This document shows, in pieces, positions 29,001 through 40,396 of a stretch of 64,000 bases of DNA; positions within the stretch are counted from its first letter, which is position 1, and every line of letters begins with the position of its first letter. A program made the position numbers and the translations under genes. The DNA is taken from assembly GCA_015680905.1 (NCBI GenBank), contig CM027378.1:930001-994000 (forward strand), written 5' to 3'. This DNA is from Coptis chinensis. Taxonomy: Eukaryota > Streptophyta > Magnoliopsida > Ranunculales > Ranunculaceae. A model generated the notes under the pieces. It did not search any database. It was not told the DNA's origin and worked only from the letters and a program-made list of their open reading frames with translations.

Positions 29001-32000
29001 TAAATTCTCAAATTTAATGTTTTTCCTAATTATCGGTGAATTTAATGCTTCTACTAAATTTTGACTAAAAAAGAGCTAGATATAAATGTCGGCATTAAAC
29101 TGTTAGTGGATTTAAACATCAATCGAGGCATGAGAACAAATCCTAACCACTATTCAGACCACTGTAGGATTAACTGGGACCGCCAAGTATAAATCATTTC
29201 AGTTTTGTCACATAGATAATGTCATATTAATGAAATGAATTTTACAGATCAGAAAAAATAATAAATAAATAACTAAAGGTAGGTAAAAGAAAACCATTTG
29301 TTTTCTTTCTCTTTTGATTTTTGTTAGGTTATAAACCTCTTACTCTTAGTTTTCTTCCCTTAACAGAGACTAGCTATTTGCACGTGATCCCAGTGAAGAA
29401 CTCCATGCCAACGGTTTCTATATGCGTTGGACTCATTATCGGAAAAAATAAACAGTGTACGTTTTTTTCGACAAGTAAAATTTATTAATGAGGATGTAAA
29501 GAGGATACAATGTGAGAGAGAAACTCACTTACATGATACACCAGCTGTACACTGGAGGACCAGACACATCCCAAGTCCTAATGCCCATGCTAAAGAACTC
29601 CTTAATTAAAGTTAAACCCCTATGACGACCCACATACAAAGTCCCAACTAACTACATTCCGAATGTTGATATGAAATCCCCATTGTCAACCCTATCACTA
29701 GCAGTTATGTCATCGCTAGCGAGCAAATTCTCTTAGTCTACATGATCAACTTCATGTTCCCTCTCCATGTTAAGCTGATAATTGTCCAAACCCAACCCCA
29801 TCACTAGCAAATAAACAGTGTACATGTTGGAAGATCAGCAGATAATATGATGAACGTGAATTTCACTCAAATGAAACATTTGCACCAATGACTACGATCA
29901 TCAATTCACCATCACATACATAAAGGTACCATTTCACAAGTGTGTACCAAAATACGAGAGAAACTAGTGGCCCACAACAAGTGAGCTGGACCAGCAAATT
30001 TTTTTATTTTATTTTACTGTACTTTTATTCGATTTCTTAACTCAACTTAGGATTATTAAATAGAGAACACTTCAACGTATAACATGTGATAGTGGGTCCA
30101 ATGGCAGTAGGCCCAATTTCCTTTTTCTCTCTGAGGGTGTTATATTTATTAGGGGTACTTTCGGTATCATGAAAAAATGGCATTAAAAAAAAATCCGTTA
30201 CGTGCTTTATAAGAGCAGAGACACACAGTGCAAATACTTTAGGGCTGATCTAAATAATAAGAAATAACATACACGCCAAAAAAATTAATAAATAATTTAC
30301 CCATGATCAAGGTCTTAATCAGATGCTTGCAGTCACTGACTTCCTTAGAGTGCTCCAAAGGGACTTGCAAATTTAAGACTGCCTGCAAAGGAATTGAGAG
30401 TAAAATCAGATCTCACATAGCTAATTACCAAAAAAAGCACAGGCACAAATCTTATCTCACATAGCTAATTAACACAAACACACACGCCACACCCCACCAG
30501 CGAGTACACAAAAAAAAACATTATAAAACAAAACTAGAAATTGAGACGGAACATTTTTTATATCAATAAAGATATTCAATTAATATAGTATGCAATGTTA
30601 CATCAACACCTATAACCAATAGTAAGGACTTAATCATAGACCACCCTCGACCCCAAGTCCCCTACCTAAGCTGAAAGGACACAGACAATAAATAACATTT
30701 TGAAAAGAAAGCAGAAAGAGCTATTTAAAATAGAACCAAGAAGGGTTTAAAAAGAACAACTGTGCCAACTAACCTGCACAGGGATCTCAAGCTTTGACCG
30801 CAATGTTGATCGTTCTTTTCCTTCTTCACCTTCTTCTAAAAGCTAGTATATAACAATGACATCATCAATAACCATTGAGAGAGATATTTATCCCCATCAT
30901 TAAATAAGAAAATGCACGCGATGGATAACACAATTCACAAGAAAAAAGGGGAGGACATTCAATATTTGCTGAATACCTTACTATTCAAAAGAAGAAGCAT
31001 TTAACTTACTCCATTTTATTATAATCATATAAGATAAAATAAATCCAATTACAGATTTCCGAGAAAACTAGTTTTTCTGAGGATGACCATGGTTGAAGAG
31101 TCATTTCCATGATCACCTAATTCATGCATATGTGAACTCCATGCAGGTGCAGGTGCATGCTTATACATGCTACTTATGGTCGTGCCTTATGGCATTCCTT
31201 GTTGTTTTCTTCAATCATTTGTCAAATTTATGTAACTAATGGGTGTCTGGGCCTCCGACCCTTCTAAACACAAATGCGTTAGAAAGTGTGGGCTTAAAAA
31301 TAATATGAGCCCAAGTTTTTTTCCAGTTACAATTTTATTACTTTAAACTACCTATTCAAATAGACCTCTAAGTCTCTAACCTCTGGATTGCAAGTTGCCC
31401 CAAAGACGAATCGAGGGACATCACTGGGCTTGTGAATCACTACCTCGATTCTATATTAAAATCATTATTTGCAAGTGAAATTATTTAGTACTTTTGGGAG
31501 AATACAATTTATAAAAATAAAAACAAATGGATCTATTTGTATTGCCTTTTGGTTCATACTTTTAGGTTTGTATTAAGACCAAAATTAAAATGGGGCAATC
31601 TAAACTCACGTGGGTGGGTATTAACACGGATAGAAAGTGTTACATAAGAAATCATATATAAGCTAAAAGAACTTGTAAACCTTAAAGAGTTGGAGAACTT
31701 TCGAGGTTTTCATCTTAAAACTATCAACAACAAAAGAGGGTTTTGATTAGGGAGAATTTAGGTGGTTTAATTTATCCTCAAACTAGTTTTCTTGTCCAAC
31801 AAATCGAGGCAAGTACTTCTTCTCTAAGACAAAAAATCTTCATCTCAAAATAGCCTTTCAGAGTTTGAGGCCTGTGCTCAGCACATGCCCACAATTCGCT
31901 TACACGCATGTCTTATCGCAATCTCAAAAAACCTCTTCGTTAAGAAAATCTTTAAATCATTATTTCCAATCAGTAAAAGACAATTTCATTCAATTAAAAC

Positions 32001-35000
32001 AAATAACACATAATTACAAAGTAGCTATCAATTAGCAGGCACTAAGACAAGTACAACTCACTTACACTTGATAGGAGCTTAACAGCTTTACAGCCATTTA
32101 CAGTTTGGGTTAAGAAAAAAATTATTTCAACCATAGCAAAAATGAGAAATTGGGGTATACATTTTGGTCCTGAAATGGAGTGGACCGACAGATATTTCTC
32201 TGACACACAAGGATTAGTCTCTTACTAGTATGTGCATTATACATTTTCATATCCTTTCTGCTTTTGTACTCGTAAATACATAGGTCACCATTACACAAAA
32301 TGGGTGGCAATTAGTTGCAGCCCTACAACTTCAAGTGGCGCTTTATCCCATACAAGAAAAACCATAAATGTGAGTAGTTCAAAACCCTACTATGATTTCA
32401 TGCTTCATATAATTCTGTTTGATAGTTGGCATACCTGAGGAATAGTGCGCTTGAAAGTGCTAAACTTCCCAACAAATGCATCTAGAATTCTCCCCTGTAT
32501 GAAGTGGCAACCAAATTTTATTCCAGATCGAGAAAATATAAGTGTTGAAAAAGAAAAAAGAAAAAAATGCAAAGATGGTATCAGTCCAATTAATGAGCCC
32601 AGCTCTAGATATAGGCAAAACACGAGTCATACCAATAAAACCCGAGCTTCATCCATCGATGGTTGGTCAACACCTTTCTCGAATATAGGCTCCACCTAAG
32701 ATATATGATAAATTGATTCATGCCTCAGATATCCCAATTCACAAGCCAGACAAAAGTACTAGATCAAATCAAACCTAAATCAGAATCAATCCTGAAGGAG
32801 AGGAGTGCATATGTACCAGATTAAGCATTAAGCGGGCACAAGTCGTGTGAATACTGAGGGACAAGGATGCGTCATGCATGTTACTGGAGAACAAATAAAT
32901 GATTCGCGACAACTGCACAACAATCAAGAAATCAAAACATGCTCTATAGGTTACAAAAATATCGTGACAGATGTATGAGACGATAGCAACATGTAATAAT
33001 AAGATAATACACTTCTGACCTAAAAATTTAGGGTTGTGTTGAGTTCAAAACCTAAAAAACTAGTATTTTGGGACTCGCAATAAATATTAGTAATTTTACA
33101 TCTTCTCAAGGCTACCTTGTATGGGGACTAGTCTTCCACTCTTCCTCTTCAAAGTGTGCATAGTAGGCCTTAGTTGTATACGACCACACACTTTAAGATT
33201 AGTTTTCATCAGTGTGAATCCAAACTTAACCCTATCTCATCTAGTCACTTTTAGCATCCATCTTAACATTCTAATTTCCACATGGAAGTTTTTTGCATGT
33301 TTCTTTTAAAAAACACCCAACAGTCTGCTTCATATAAAATCGTTCGTCTGATAACTGTTGTATAAAACTACCTTTTAACGTATACTTTATCTTTTATTGC
33401 AAAAGAATGCAAGATCCAATCTAAATACAGACCAACAAATAAGCGCAAAACTAACATAACAATTCATCTAATGATGCAAGAAACAAAACCTGTGACAAGG
33501 AAAGATCTCCCCGAACATGATGGACAATTTCTGCTAGTAAACTGTAAGCCAATGGTCTCAGTGTCTCAAAGCACGCCCTCCCAGTCCCTACAAGAACCCT
33601 AATATCCAGAAACAAAATATATATACATATATATCAGTTGCAAAAATGTTTCAAAATCATATGCAATTTCAAAAGCTATGCCAAGCAAATTTTTTAAACT
33701 TGATAACATCAAGTACATCGCAAGACTTTCCGAGAAAGAGTGGGGAATTTACGGGAAGTAAATCCACCCACACATATGAGATGTATTATGATTGCACTCC
33801 ATTTTGAGTTGAATGAAACAGAAATGGTGGGAGATTCATTAATGAAATTAAACTATTATAATACTTAATACCTCTCTTCTAATAGAGTGTCAATCAAAGG
33901 AAATAAGCCCCTCTTGAAATCTGTTCCAAGAACGTGCTTCAGAGCTACTAGTAATTCCTGCGTCAAACAAGTTACATTTCACTAACAGGAGAAAGGGAAA
34001 AAAAACAAAAAAAAAAAGGCAACAAGAGTAAATTCATCATACTCTTACCTTGCGAATAGATACAGAATCAGGACAAGTAACAAGCAGATTAACAATGCTT
34101 TTACATATACTTTCTTCGTGCGGCCTGATATAATCAGCAAAACTCTTCAATAGGTACGTTAAAAAAGAAACTGTCTGCAACAAAAAGGACGAAGGAAAAC
34201 ATTGGTACACAAATGAAAGAAAATAATTTTGATAGCTAATCTGTCATGATCCCAATACTTTTCCGTTTTCCAGTTAGAGTGAGATGAGGTATAGAACCAA
34301 GTTGCAAATTAAAAGACTGAAACAGGGCAACTTGAATTAGTAAAGCAACAATAATGTAGCAAACATACCTTGACTTGTGCACCCTTCAATTCAATGAAAT
34401 GGTTCTTCAAATGAGGAGGAACCGATTCAGGACCAGGAACAGATATCGCCGCAACCATCAACGGCAACAAATGTGGAATATTAGTCTGTACTAACCGGTT
34501 GTACAACTGAAACAGAAACATCACGACCAACGGACTCTCGGTAACAATCTTAAACGAGCGAGTGCTCGGATTAAGCTGCCCAGTGGCAATATACCCAGTG
34601 GTTAAAGCACTGGAACCATCTAACGACGAAGACTTAGTATCAACATCTCCAGTCAAACTCCCGACTCCATTCATCAACCCTCCAGCACCTTCCTCAAAGA
34701 AATAACTAACAGTAGCCCTAAAATTCTGGTAAATCTTACAAACAAAGTCCAAAAAGGGTTGCACCTCGTTTTCGAGACTGGGTCTAAAATTCCTCAAGAG
34801 GTCGAAAATAATGCGAATACAAATCAATCCGTTTTCCTCATTATCATTAGTAAGTAGTTGAAGAGCAAGTTTCAACAAATCCTGAACAAAAGGTCTGAGT
34901 ACTTCACTGTGTGGTAAGCGATTCAAAATCTCGACAACAATGTTTCGTAACTTGTGTTCATGATTATCGGTAAGTTGAGGTGTAGTGATTTGAGTTAAGA

Positions 35001-35171
35001 TAACTGAAAAGACACGGAAATAACATTTCAAAAAGTTTAAATACTCTGCTGTGTGTGCTATTTCTAGACTGTCTCTCACTTCCATTGCCATTTGCAGTCT
35101 CTTTTGTATTGCTGTGTTCAGAACAAATAATAAACATAATAAATAATAATAATAATAATATAAAATCACAA

Positions 35172-35202
<31 letters not shown>

Positions 35203-35267
35203 GGCTTACGTTGATTGAGTTCGAGGAGATGGCGAGCGTGTTGCTCGAAGTTCTGAATTGGACTCAT
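3200..35267 (-). CDS. TRA1: TRRAP/Tra1 homologue, PIKK-family pseudokinase (35 exons, 3,898 aa)
   Basis: This encodes the plant homologue of Tra1/TRRAP, the giant nuclear scaffold that brings sequence-specific activators to the SAGA and NuA4 histone acetyltransferase complexes. The start codon at 35267-35265 gives [19 protein letters not shown], matching the known plant N-terminus. The stop is at 3202-3200, after [14 protein letters not shown]. All 35 exons join in frame to 11,697 nt, close to the roughly 3,800-3,900 residues usual in plants. Order: HEAT-type helical repeats (about 1-2600), FAT domain (about 2780-3190), pseudokinase (about 3510-3830), FATC (last 33 residues). Catalytic motifs are absent: GGRSPNK (3717-3723) stands where active PIKKs have GDRH..N, and QTDFHP (3735-3740) replaces the DFG region. 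A basic KRVKVE (2057-2062) could be a nuclear signal. The gene spans 32 kb because of transposon-loaded introns, and I see no break in the frame. Confidence 0.97.
5580..5790. mobile_element. Possible solo LTR or TRIM remnant in TRRAP intron 32
   Basis: This AT-rich stretch begins TGTTAGAGTTCTACGGGACA, like many plant copia LTR starts. It has a TATA-like CTATATATGG about 95 bp in and a pyrimidine-rich tail. I could not find a clear CA end or a target-site duplication, so element type and borders are uncertain. Confidence 0.25.
8198..8494 (-). other. Acidic open frame in TRRAP intron 30, origin unknown
   Basis: An open frame of 98 codons lies in the 1.4-kb intron 7616-8999. Its second half is strongly acidic (about 20 Asp/Glu in 50 residues, with [16 protein letters not shown]), unlike random AT-rich intron sequence. 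It may be the end of a degraded transposase such as a hAT-type one. I see no catalytic motif and cannot assign a family. Confidence 0.25.
11795..11990. mobile_element. Mini Mutator-like MITE with 10-bp target duplication
   Basis: A 196-bp element begins CAGGCTTTCTCTTAAA and ends with its reverse complement TTTAAGAGAAAGCCTG. It is flanked on both sides by ATTTTGTATG (11785-11794 and 11991-12000), a perfect 10-bp duplication. TIRs with a 9-11 bp duplication are the hallmark of Mutator-like elements. Inside, TTCAAGACACTATA is repeated twice on the right and its complement occurs on the left, so the element can fold into a hairpin. It sits in TRRAP intron 26 and has no coding capacity. Confidence 0.85.
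14061..16177. other. Large TRRAP intron 24, no recognised content
   Basis: This 2.1-kb intron is AT-rich. Its open frames on either strand resemble no family I know. I see no clear terminal inverted repeat or LTR in it. Confidence 0.5.
16178..24024 (-). CDS. TRA1: TRRAP exons 14-24 (central HEAT region)
   Basis: Coding exons in transcript order: 23032-24024, 22615-22950, 21797-22055, 21482-21704, 20994-21387, 20242-20391, 19918-20139, 19595-19816, 18360-19016, 16626-16886, 16178-16534, encoding residues 960-2317. The 16/17/18 junctions use phases 1 and 2 and return to frame. Exon 22 (18360-19016) contains the KRVKVE basic motif and a Ser/Pro-rich linker ending in [10 protein letters not shown], joined to [11 protein letters not shown] of exon 23. 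The donor of exon 20 (GAG|GTTTTTTG at 19917) is weak, but reading on would hit a stop two codons later. Splicing also gives the expected [14 protein letters not shown]. Confidence 0.92.
20827..20941. repeat. Minisatellite, about 42-44 bp unit, 2.7 copies
   Basis: The unit starting TCATCCAAAGCAAAGCAAAG and continuing through ACATCTTTATC begins at 20827, 20869 and 20913; the last copy is partial. The differences are a few A/G changes and T-run length. It lies in TRRAP intron 18, about 50 bp downstream of the exon 18 donor. Confidence 0.9.
22210..22236. repeat. (TAAT)n microsatellite
   Basis: A tetranucleotide run of about six AATT/TAAT units in TRRAP intron 15. Confidence 0.85.
24939..25718. 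mobile_element. Foldback/TIR transposon remnant in TRRAP intron 13
   Basis: The left arm (about 24939-25055) starts ATGTATTCAT and includes TAATTTGGAAATTACAT and AGTAGCTAATTCTCCATAGA. It recurs as reverse complement in the right arm (about 25605-25718), giving an imperfect terminal inverted repeat of roughly 115 bp. Inside, a 172-bp segment is tandemly duplicated (25003-25174 and 25175 to about 25358). The core is GC-richer than the intron around it, but no transposase is visible. The long TIR suggests a non-autonomous Mutator-like or foldback element. I found no clear target duplication. Confidence 0.7.
25003..25358. repeat. Tandem duplication of about 172 bp within the TIR element
   Basis: Both copies run from CTAATTCTCC through TACATGTACGCCATG and CATATTGGGCAAACATTAG to ACCATAAGC, with scattered substitutions and small indels. 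The start of each copy overlaps the inner part of the terminal inverted repeat. Confidence 0.85.
25798..35267 (-). CDS. TRA1: TRRAP exons 1-13 (N-terminal HEAT region)
   Basis: Coding exons in transcript order: 35210-35267, 34369-35111, 34049-34174, 33872-33957, 33490-33598, 32817-32912, 32633-32695, 32435-32494, 30774-30842, 30301-30382, 27283-27335, 27105-27203, 25798-27030. Together they encode residues 1-959. Every junction is GT-AG and keeps the frame; exons 1/2, 4/5 and 10/11 split codons. Recognisable stretches are [20 protein letters not shown] in exon 2, [13 protein letters not shown] in exon 11 and [20 protein letters not shown] in exon 13. Intron 8 (30843-32434) and intron 10 (27336-30300) are the long ones. 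Intron 10 contains a Harbinger-type MITE. Confidence 0.93.
27626..28055. mobile_element. Tourist-like MITE (PIF/Harbinger) with TTA target duplication
   Basis: A 430-bp element starts GGGCATCTCCAATGG, and its end is the exact reverse complement. The perfect match continues through GGGGTGTAAAATT, about 28 bp in all. TTA flanks both ends (27623-27625 and 28056-28058), the 3-bp target preference of PIF/Harbinger elements. No coding capacity. It lies in TRRAP intron 10. Confidence 0.88.
35112..35209 (-). other. TRRAP intron 1, 98 bp, dominated by simple sequence
   Basis: In the sense direction the intron reads GTAAGCCCTC, then 26 T residues (35174-35199 on +), then TTA repeats up to the CAG acceptor. 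Almost the whole intron is low-complexity, so its length is likely polymorphic or error-prone. Removing it joins MSPIQ...ELNQ to PIQKRLQM in frame. Confidence 0.85.
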
Positions 35268-35530
35268 TTTATTCTAGGGTTTTGATTTGAATTATTAATA
35301 ATCTAATAACGTTGTTTTAAGGTAAAAGTGTTTTGTTTTTCGAGGCTTCATTCAGAGCAAACAAATGGGAAAAAATTTTGCTTATTATTATTAGCTTTAC
35401 ATTTTTACTTATACTCCTTGCCTGGGTGCCACTCTCTTTCTAGGTGCCAAATTAAAAGATGCCACGTAGGTGTCATGCATATATGATTTCCAGTGCTACC
35501 GAGATTATAGAGCCTCACTCGCACTAACTA

Positions 35531-35908
35531 AGAGTGTGTTTGTTAAATTTTAACTCATGGAAAGGAAAGAAAATAAAATGGGTGGTCCACTATGGAATGG
35601 AATGGAATGGAATAGAAAGGAATAATTTTAAATGGTATAAAGCTATGGAAAGGAATAATTATATTGTTAGGTCATGGGTGTATTAGTAGTAACGCTCTAT
35701 CTATCTATTTCCTTTCCTTTCATTTCCACAAAAATTTCAGGAGTTAGCTAAGGACACAAAACCTTTTCTATTTCCATGATTTTGTTTCCATATGGAAAAG
35801 CTCATTTCCTTTCCATGGGTAAACAAACGCCTTACAAACTATGGAAAAGGTGAATCACTCTTATTTTCATTTCCTTTCTATAGTGTTTCCATCATAACAA
35901 ACACACCC
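35531..35908. mobile_element. hAT-like MITE upstream of TRRAP
   Basis: GAGTGTGTTTGTTA near the left edge and TAACAAACACACCC near the right edge form terminal inverted repeats. Flanking ACTAACTA (left) and CCTAACTG (right) could be a decayed 8-bp duplication (6 of 8 match), the hAT size. The inside is AT-rich with repeated GGAATGGAAT and its complement. It lies about 265 bp upstream of the TRRAP start codon, within or near its promoter. Confidence 0.6.
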
Positions 35909-36399
35909 TAACTGTGCCTCAATGCCTTTTGAAAACCTCTCTCGGCTATAGAAACACTGATCAACTCAAACACTCACCGAATACCTCTATAAATTTGTTG
36001 ATTTAAAGTCTTCTAACTTCCACCTATCTAGCATTGAAATCCTCTAACACAAGTGTGCACGTTGTAGTATGACTTCATCAATTTGGATTGGACATGCATT
36101 ACATATCCCCCACCCTTAGAGAAGATACGGCTGTTACCCTTTCTGATTCATTTTTCTTAACCTGAATAAGGTAACCATATGCTACTCCATAGTCTCTAAG
36201 ATAGTCCTTGAACTCTTTTTACTTGTAAACCCCACACCCCAATGCGGGATTTCTAATGTCTTAATGTAATGGTTGGGCTCCAAAAACTTTCTCCCTGGTT
36301 CATAGTTAAACCTCTCTTCGCATCAGTTCCAAAATTTGCTTTACGGTAGGTGTGAGATAGTACGTCTCCAGTGAGCAAGGTTTTGAGATAGTACGCCAC

Positions 36400-38380
36400 G
36401 GAGAGGAGGGGGAGGATGAAGAGGTGGGTGAGGAGGAGGACGATGTCGAGGTAGCCCATGTACCTCCACCGGTTATTGTGAGAAAGTCTAAGAATGATTT
36501 GGAGTTCCAGAGAAAAATTTATGGAGGTGGCCCTTACGGGTCAAATCTTTTGTATGACTATGCAGTGCACATGGCTCGCGGTGTTTAGGAGGGGCAGGTA
36601 ATATCATATAGTATCTATTAGTATTTAAGTTTTTTATTATGAAACCTTGTGCATACCTTAATACTAAGTTTTTGTTGTACGTTTTAGGCGGATCGAGGAG
36701 CGTTAAAGCGCAATGGGCACCTAACCAAGTTGGTACAATGGGATATCATCAAAGAGTGTTCAGACTGCTCAAATTTTCACGAGGAGCTTCAAAGGACCAG
36801 CTTATGTGCTATAGTATTCAGTGGATATAGGCAACATGATCTTGTGTCGGTCTCTGCGTTTGTAAACAGGTGGCATCCAAAGACCAATATCTTTCATATG
36901 CCATGGGCGCGAGATGACAATCACGTTGGACGATGTTTCCCAACTCCTAGGAGTTCCGATCAGAGGCAAAGCAGTGAATGGGGCCACTGATTTGAGTCTG
37001 GAACAGACAAAGAAACTCTTCCACATAGGTCTTGGCATACCCATGGACAATAAGATAGATGCGGAGATGAAAGCCAATAAGTTCACTTCCAAAGTTATGA
37101 TGAAATTATTGTTGAAGTAGTTTGCTGAGAAGGTGACGGATCAAGATTTACGCGATGGAAATGAGGTTGTTGTGAAGAAAGCGTCAACCCATAAAGAGTT
37201 GCAGTTTGTTGTGAGAGCTTATCTCTTATTTTTCTTTAGATGTACTGCCTTCACCAACACGCCTGGAATTGCAGTTCCTATTTGTTATCTGAGGCTGCTT
37301 TTGAAATTTAACTAGATTAGAGACTACGCGTGGGGTGCAGCCCTACTGGCATACTTGGGACTGCGACAAGTGCCAAGGTGAATGGTGTTTCAGACTATTT
37401 AACTCTCCTACATGTATGAGTATTCTCGTTTTTCTTTTCATTGTTAATTTTATCTATCTATTAAAATGTTAATTGAATGTCTATATTAATTTAGGCATGA
37501 TCTATTAGTATTTCCTGAGGTTCAGGCCATTCCTAAACTTGAATTATAACTTGAGCATGTCGCGTACTCATAAGCACTCAGTTACTCAGTTGAGTTATGC
37601 TAACACAACAGAAGCATTGAACTATATACTCGAGCGATACTTGATGATTTGACCTATTCCGATGTAAGTATTTTGGGTTTGTAAATAATTATATTTATTA
37701 ATTGATTATTGGAGTACGTGGTTAATGATTGATTTCCTCAATCATATGCTATTTGACAGGTTGAATGGTATCCCTATGATAATGTCCAGGCCACACGCCC
37801 GATGGATGAAATAGTTTTTTTCGAGGGATTTATATGTTTTATTGATGTTGTGGAGCATTACAAGGTTTATAGGGTTATGCATCAGTTGGGACACGTTCAA
37901 TTTGTACCCTTATATCCCCCAAGACCAAAGACCTCGACAAGAACCCTCTCTGGATGCGGCTACGACGTGAAATATAGTATTGTGCATGCCTACTGGGGTA
38001 GATGACAAAATCACGTGATACAACCCCAAAATCGATGACATACTGCTACTTATCCATGAGAGTGTGAGAATAGGTATATGTATTGGTATGAAAAGCAAAC
38101 TCATATTCGAATAATTAACCGTGATCTTCCTATTCACTAGCTTCTTCTTACAGAGTCATCCATTTCATAATCTGGTGAGTTAATATTCGAACTTTAGTTT
38201 TTTTTTTTCTTTTGGTCTTTTGGAAATGTATATACTAATGTAGTTTTGCATTTTAATTTTGGCAGCACCCCATCATCGATGAAACTACTTGTTTGCTTAA
38301 AAGGGGACTTTAATTGGGTGGGACTGTGATTCCAGAGGAAGCACGGGATGAGTTCATGAATGCATACAATTTGACCTAGC
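36400..38380 (+). pseudogene. Broken plant mobile domain (PMD/MAIN-like) gene
   Basis: Pieces of a PMD protein appear in order. They are an acidic leader and DYAVHMARGV; after a probable intron (36598-36688), RGALKRNGHLTKLVQWDI; then SGYRQHDLVSVSAFVNRWHP, MTITLDDVSQLLGVPIRGKA, AYLLFFFRCTAFTNTPG, DYAWGAALLAYLGLRQ, and a C-terminal part with FGYVQ-like LGHVQFVP. PMD proteins occur in MULE and gypsy transposons and in host MAIN-type genes. The copy is dead: a TAG at 36586-36588 sits where Trp is usual, there is a frame change near 36912 (HMPWA|EMTITL), a TAG at 37118-37120, and further stops. It runs towards the MULE transposase remnant, which lies on the opposite strand. Confidence 0.8.
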
Positions 38381-38679
38381 AAGTTCTTTGGTGGACGATA
38401 TTGCGCTGATACATCTTAGATAGGAATTTTGTTGTGTTTGGATTTAATGTATTTGGTGTCTAATGTATTATGAGATTTGATATATGTAATTGTGGATCTT
38501 GATGTATTTTTAAGTTAAACGGATGTCTTCGTATTTGTCTTAATCTCTATTGGTTGTTTTATATTTGTCTTAATCTTTATTGATTGTTTTGGATTTGACA
38601 GGAATATGATTTTGTTTGGATATGAAATTAAAGTTCCAAAAAACCAAATGAATTTTGCTAAGTTTTTGTCCCAAACGAT

Positions 38680-38980
38680 GTGGCCACATTGAGAAATCCA
38701 CTCCCCAACGATCTGATGGGATCGTTCTAGAGCTAAAATTCTAACATCATCAATTTTTTTGTCTCAAACGATCTCACCACATCAGGGAATTTACTTCCAA
38801 ACGACCTTGTCATATCATCCCAGAGTTAAAATACCAGCAGCATCATTTTTTTGGTCGTGAACGATCTCCTCACATCGAGGGACTTCAGCACCAAACGATC
38901 TCACCGCATCAATGGGCTTTAGTTCCAAACGATGTGACCACATCGAGGGACAGTAAGTCCAAACGACCCCATCACATCGT
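38680..38980. repeat. Iterated CCAAACGATnnnnnCACATCG array, left arm
   Basis: About eight degenerate copies of a 20-bp motif (CCAAACGATCTCACCACATC and relatives) repeat every 35-40 bp. The motif is itself partly palindromic (CGATGTGGCCACATCG). Matching arrays in inverse orientation occur at 39890-40150 and 42150-42360. Confidence 0.85.
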
Positions 38981-39471
38981 TCCAAAGTACACTTGAAATT
39001 TTTATACTTTAAAACAAATTAATTGATATTTGTGCAAGTTTTCAAATAATTTTAGAAAATTTAAAATTATTACTATTTAAATATTTTTTTATTTTAATAT
39101 AGTTATTCTATGAAATATGTTCAAAATTTCGATTTGGACACGAATTTTTCATACGAAAACACTTATTCATAAACCCTAATCCCTAAATCTGGTGCAAGTA
39201 GTTTTTAATGATAAAATGAAAAATAACAAGTTTATATTTAAAAATAATAATATTATATTAGATTTGCTTTGATTACAGTTATTCTCATTCAATTTGTTTA
39301 TGTAAACCTTAAGTTGGTCATACATATATTTCGTGCTAATACCATCTCATAACTGATAAGTCTTACATGCAAAATTTGCTATGATTTTAATTTTTCATAA
39401 TTCAATTTTTCAAATCAAATTACAATTTTTTTATCTTGATTGGTTGTGTTGATATGTTATAAACTTATAAG

Positions 39472-39818
39472 ACATATGTCAAAACACTAAACGTACTAAG
39501 ATATACACTGAGTCGATGTAATTTGGTCGATAATTAATCCATTTTAATCGATTATTGTTCAATTAAGTATTGTTAATTGAATTTATAAAGTTTTAATCAA
39601 TTTCACAATTTGTAATGTTCAATTAGCGTAAATTGTGTTGAATACATATGTCAAAACCCTGAACTTGCTAAGATATACATTGAGTCGATGTAATTTGGTC
39701 GATAATTCATCAACTTTAATCGATTATATTGTTCAATTAAGTATTGTTAATTGAATTTTTAAAGTTTCAATCAATTTTACAATTTATAATGTTCAATTAG
39801 CATAAACTGTGTTGAATT
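39472..39818. repeat. 172-bp direct tandem duplication
   Basis: ACATATGTCAAAAC starts each copy, at 39472 and 39644. Both continue through ATACA(C/T)TGAGTCGATGTAA and a series of TCGAT/CAATTAAGT motifs, with few differences. It lies in the core of the long-TIR element. Confidence 0.9.
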
Positions 39819-39889
39819 TTGAGTTCATTAATCCAATATTAGGCACAAATGGATGAACACGAGAATGATTATAGCGGTGTGGGTGGGTT

Positions 39890-40150
39890 GTTTGGAACAT
39901 AGGATAATCGATATGTCCAGGTCATTTGTAACGAAGGTTGATCAATATGGACACGTCGTTTGAAACAAACCTGCTGGAATTTTGGCTCTGGAACGATATA
40001 TCAAGGTTGTTTGGAACTGACTCCCCCGATGTGGTGAGGTCGTTTGAGACCAAAAAATTGATTATGTTGGAATTTTGGCTCTGGAACGATCCCATCGAAT
40101 CGTTTGGGAGTATATTTCTCGATATGGCCACATCGTTTGGGACAAAAATT
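39890..40150. repeat. Iterated CGATGTGG...TCGTTTGG array, right arm
   Basis: About six degenerate copies of the motif run in the opposite orientation to the array at 38680-38980, for example CGATGTGGTGAGGTCGTTTG and CGATATGGCCACATCGTTTG. The array is part of the right terminal inverted repeat. Confidence 0.85.
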
Positions 40151-40396
40151 TGGCAAAATTCATTTGGATTTTTGGCCATATCCAAACAAAATCATATACT
40201 ACCCTGTCAAATCCAAACAAAACCAATTTACTATAAATATCAAACCAAACAACACATATACATACATCTAAACCATCCAAATCAAGCAAATATACATCCA
40301 TACATCAAATTCCACCAAAGAATACCATCAAATTTAAGAAAATTGTATCAAAAACCAAATTACAATTCCAACCACATGAACATTAATTAAATAGAC

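Larger units (their letters stand above)
38583..40230. mobile_element. 1.65-kb non-autonomous Mutator-like element with ~320-bp TIRs
   Basis: The left arm (from about 38583, TTGTTTTGGATTTGACAGG then TATGATTTTGTTTGGATATG) matches the reverse complement of the right arm (to about 40230). With small gaps the match continues for roughly 320 bp. Each arm carries iterations of an AAACGATGTGGCCACATCG-like motif spaced 35-40 bp. The centre is very AT-rich and holds a 172-bp direct duplication. Long TIRs are typical of Mutator-like elements. No target duplication was found, so outer borders are approximate. Confidence 0.7.
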
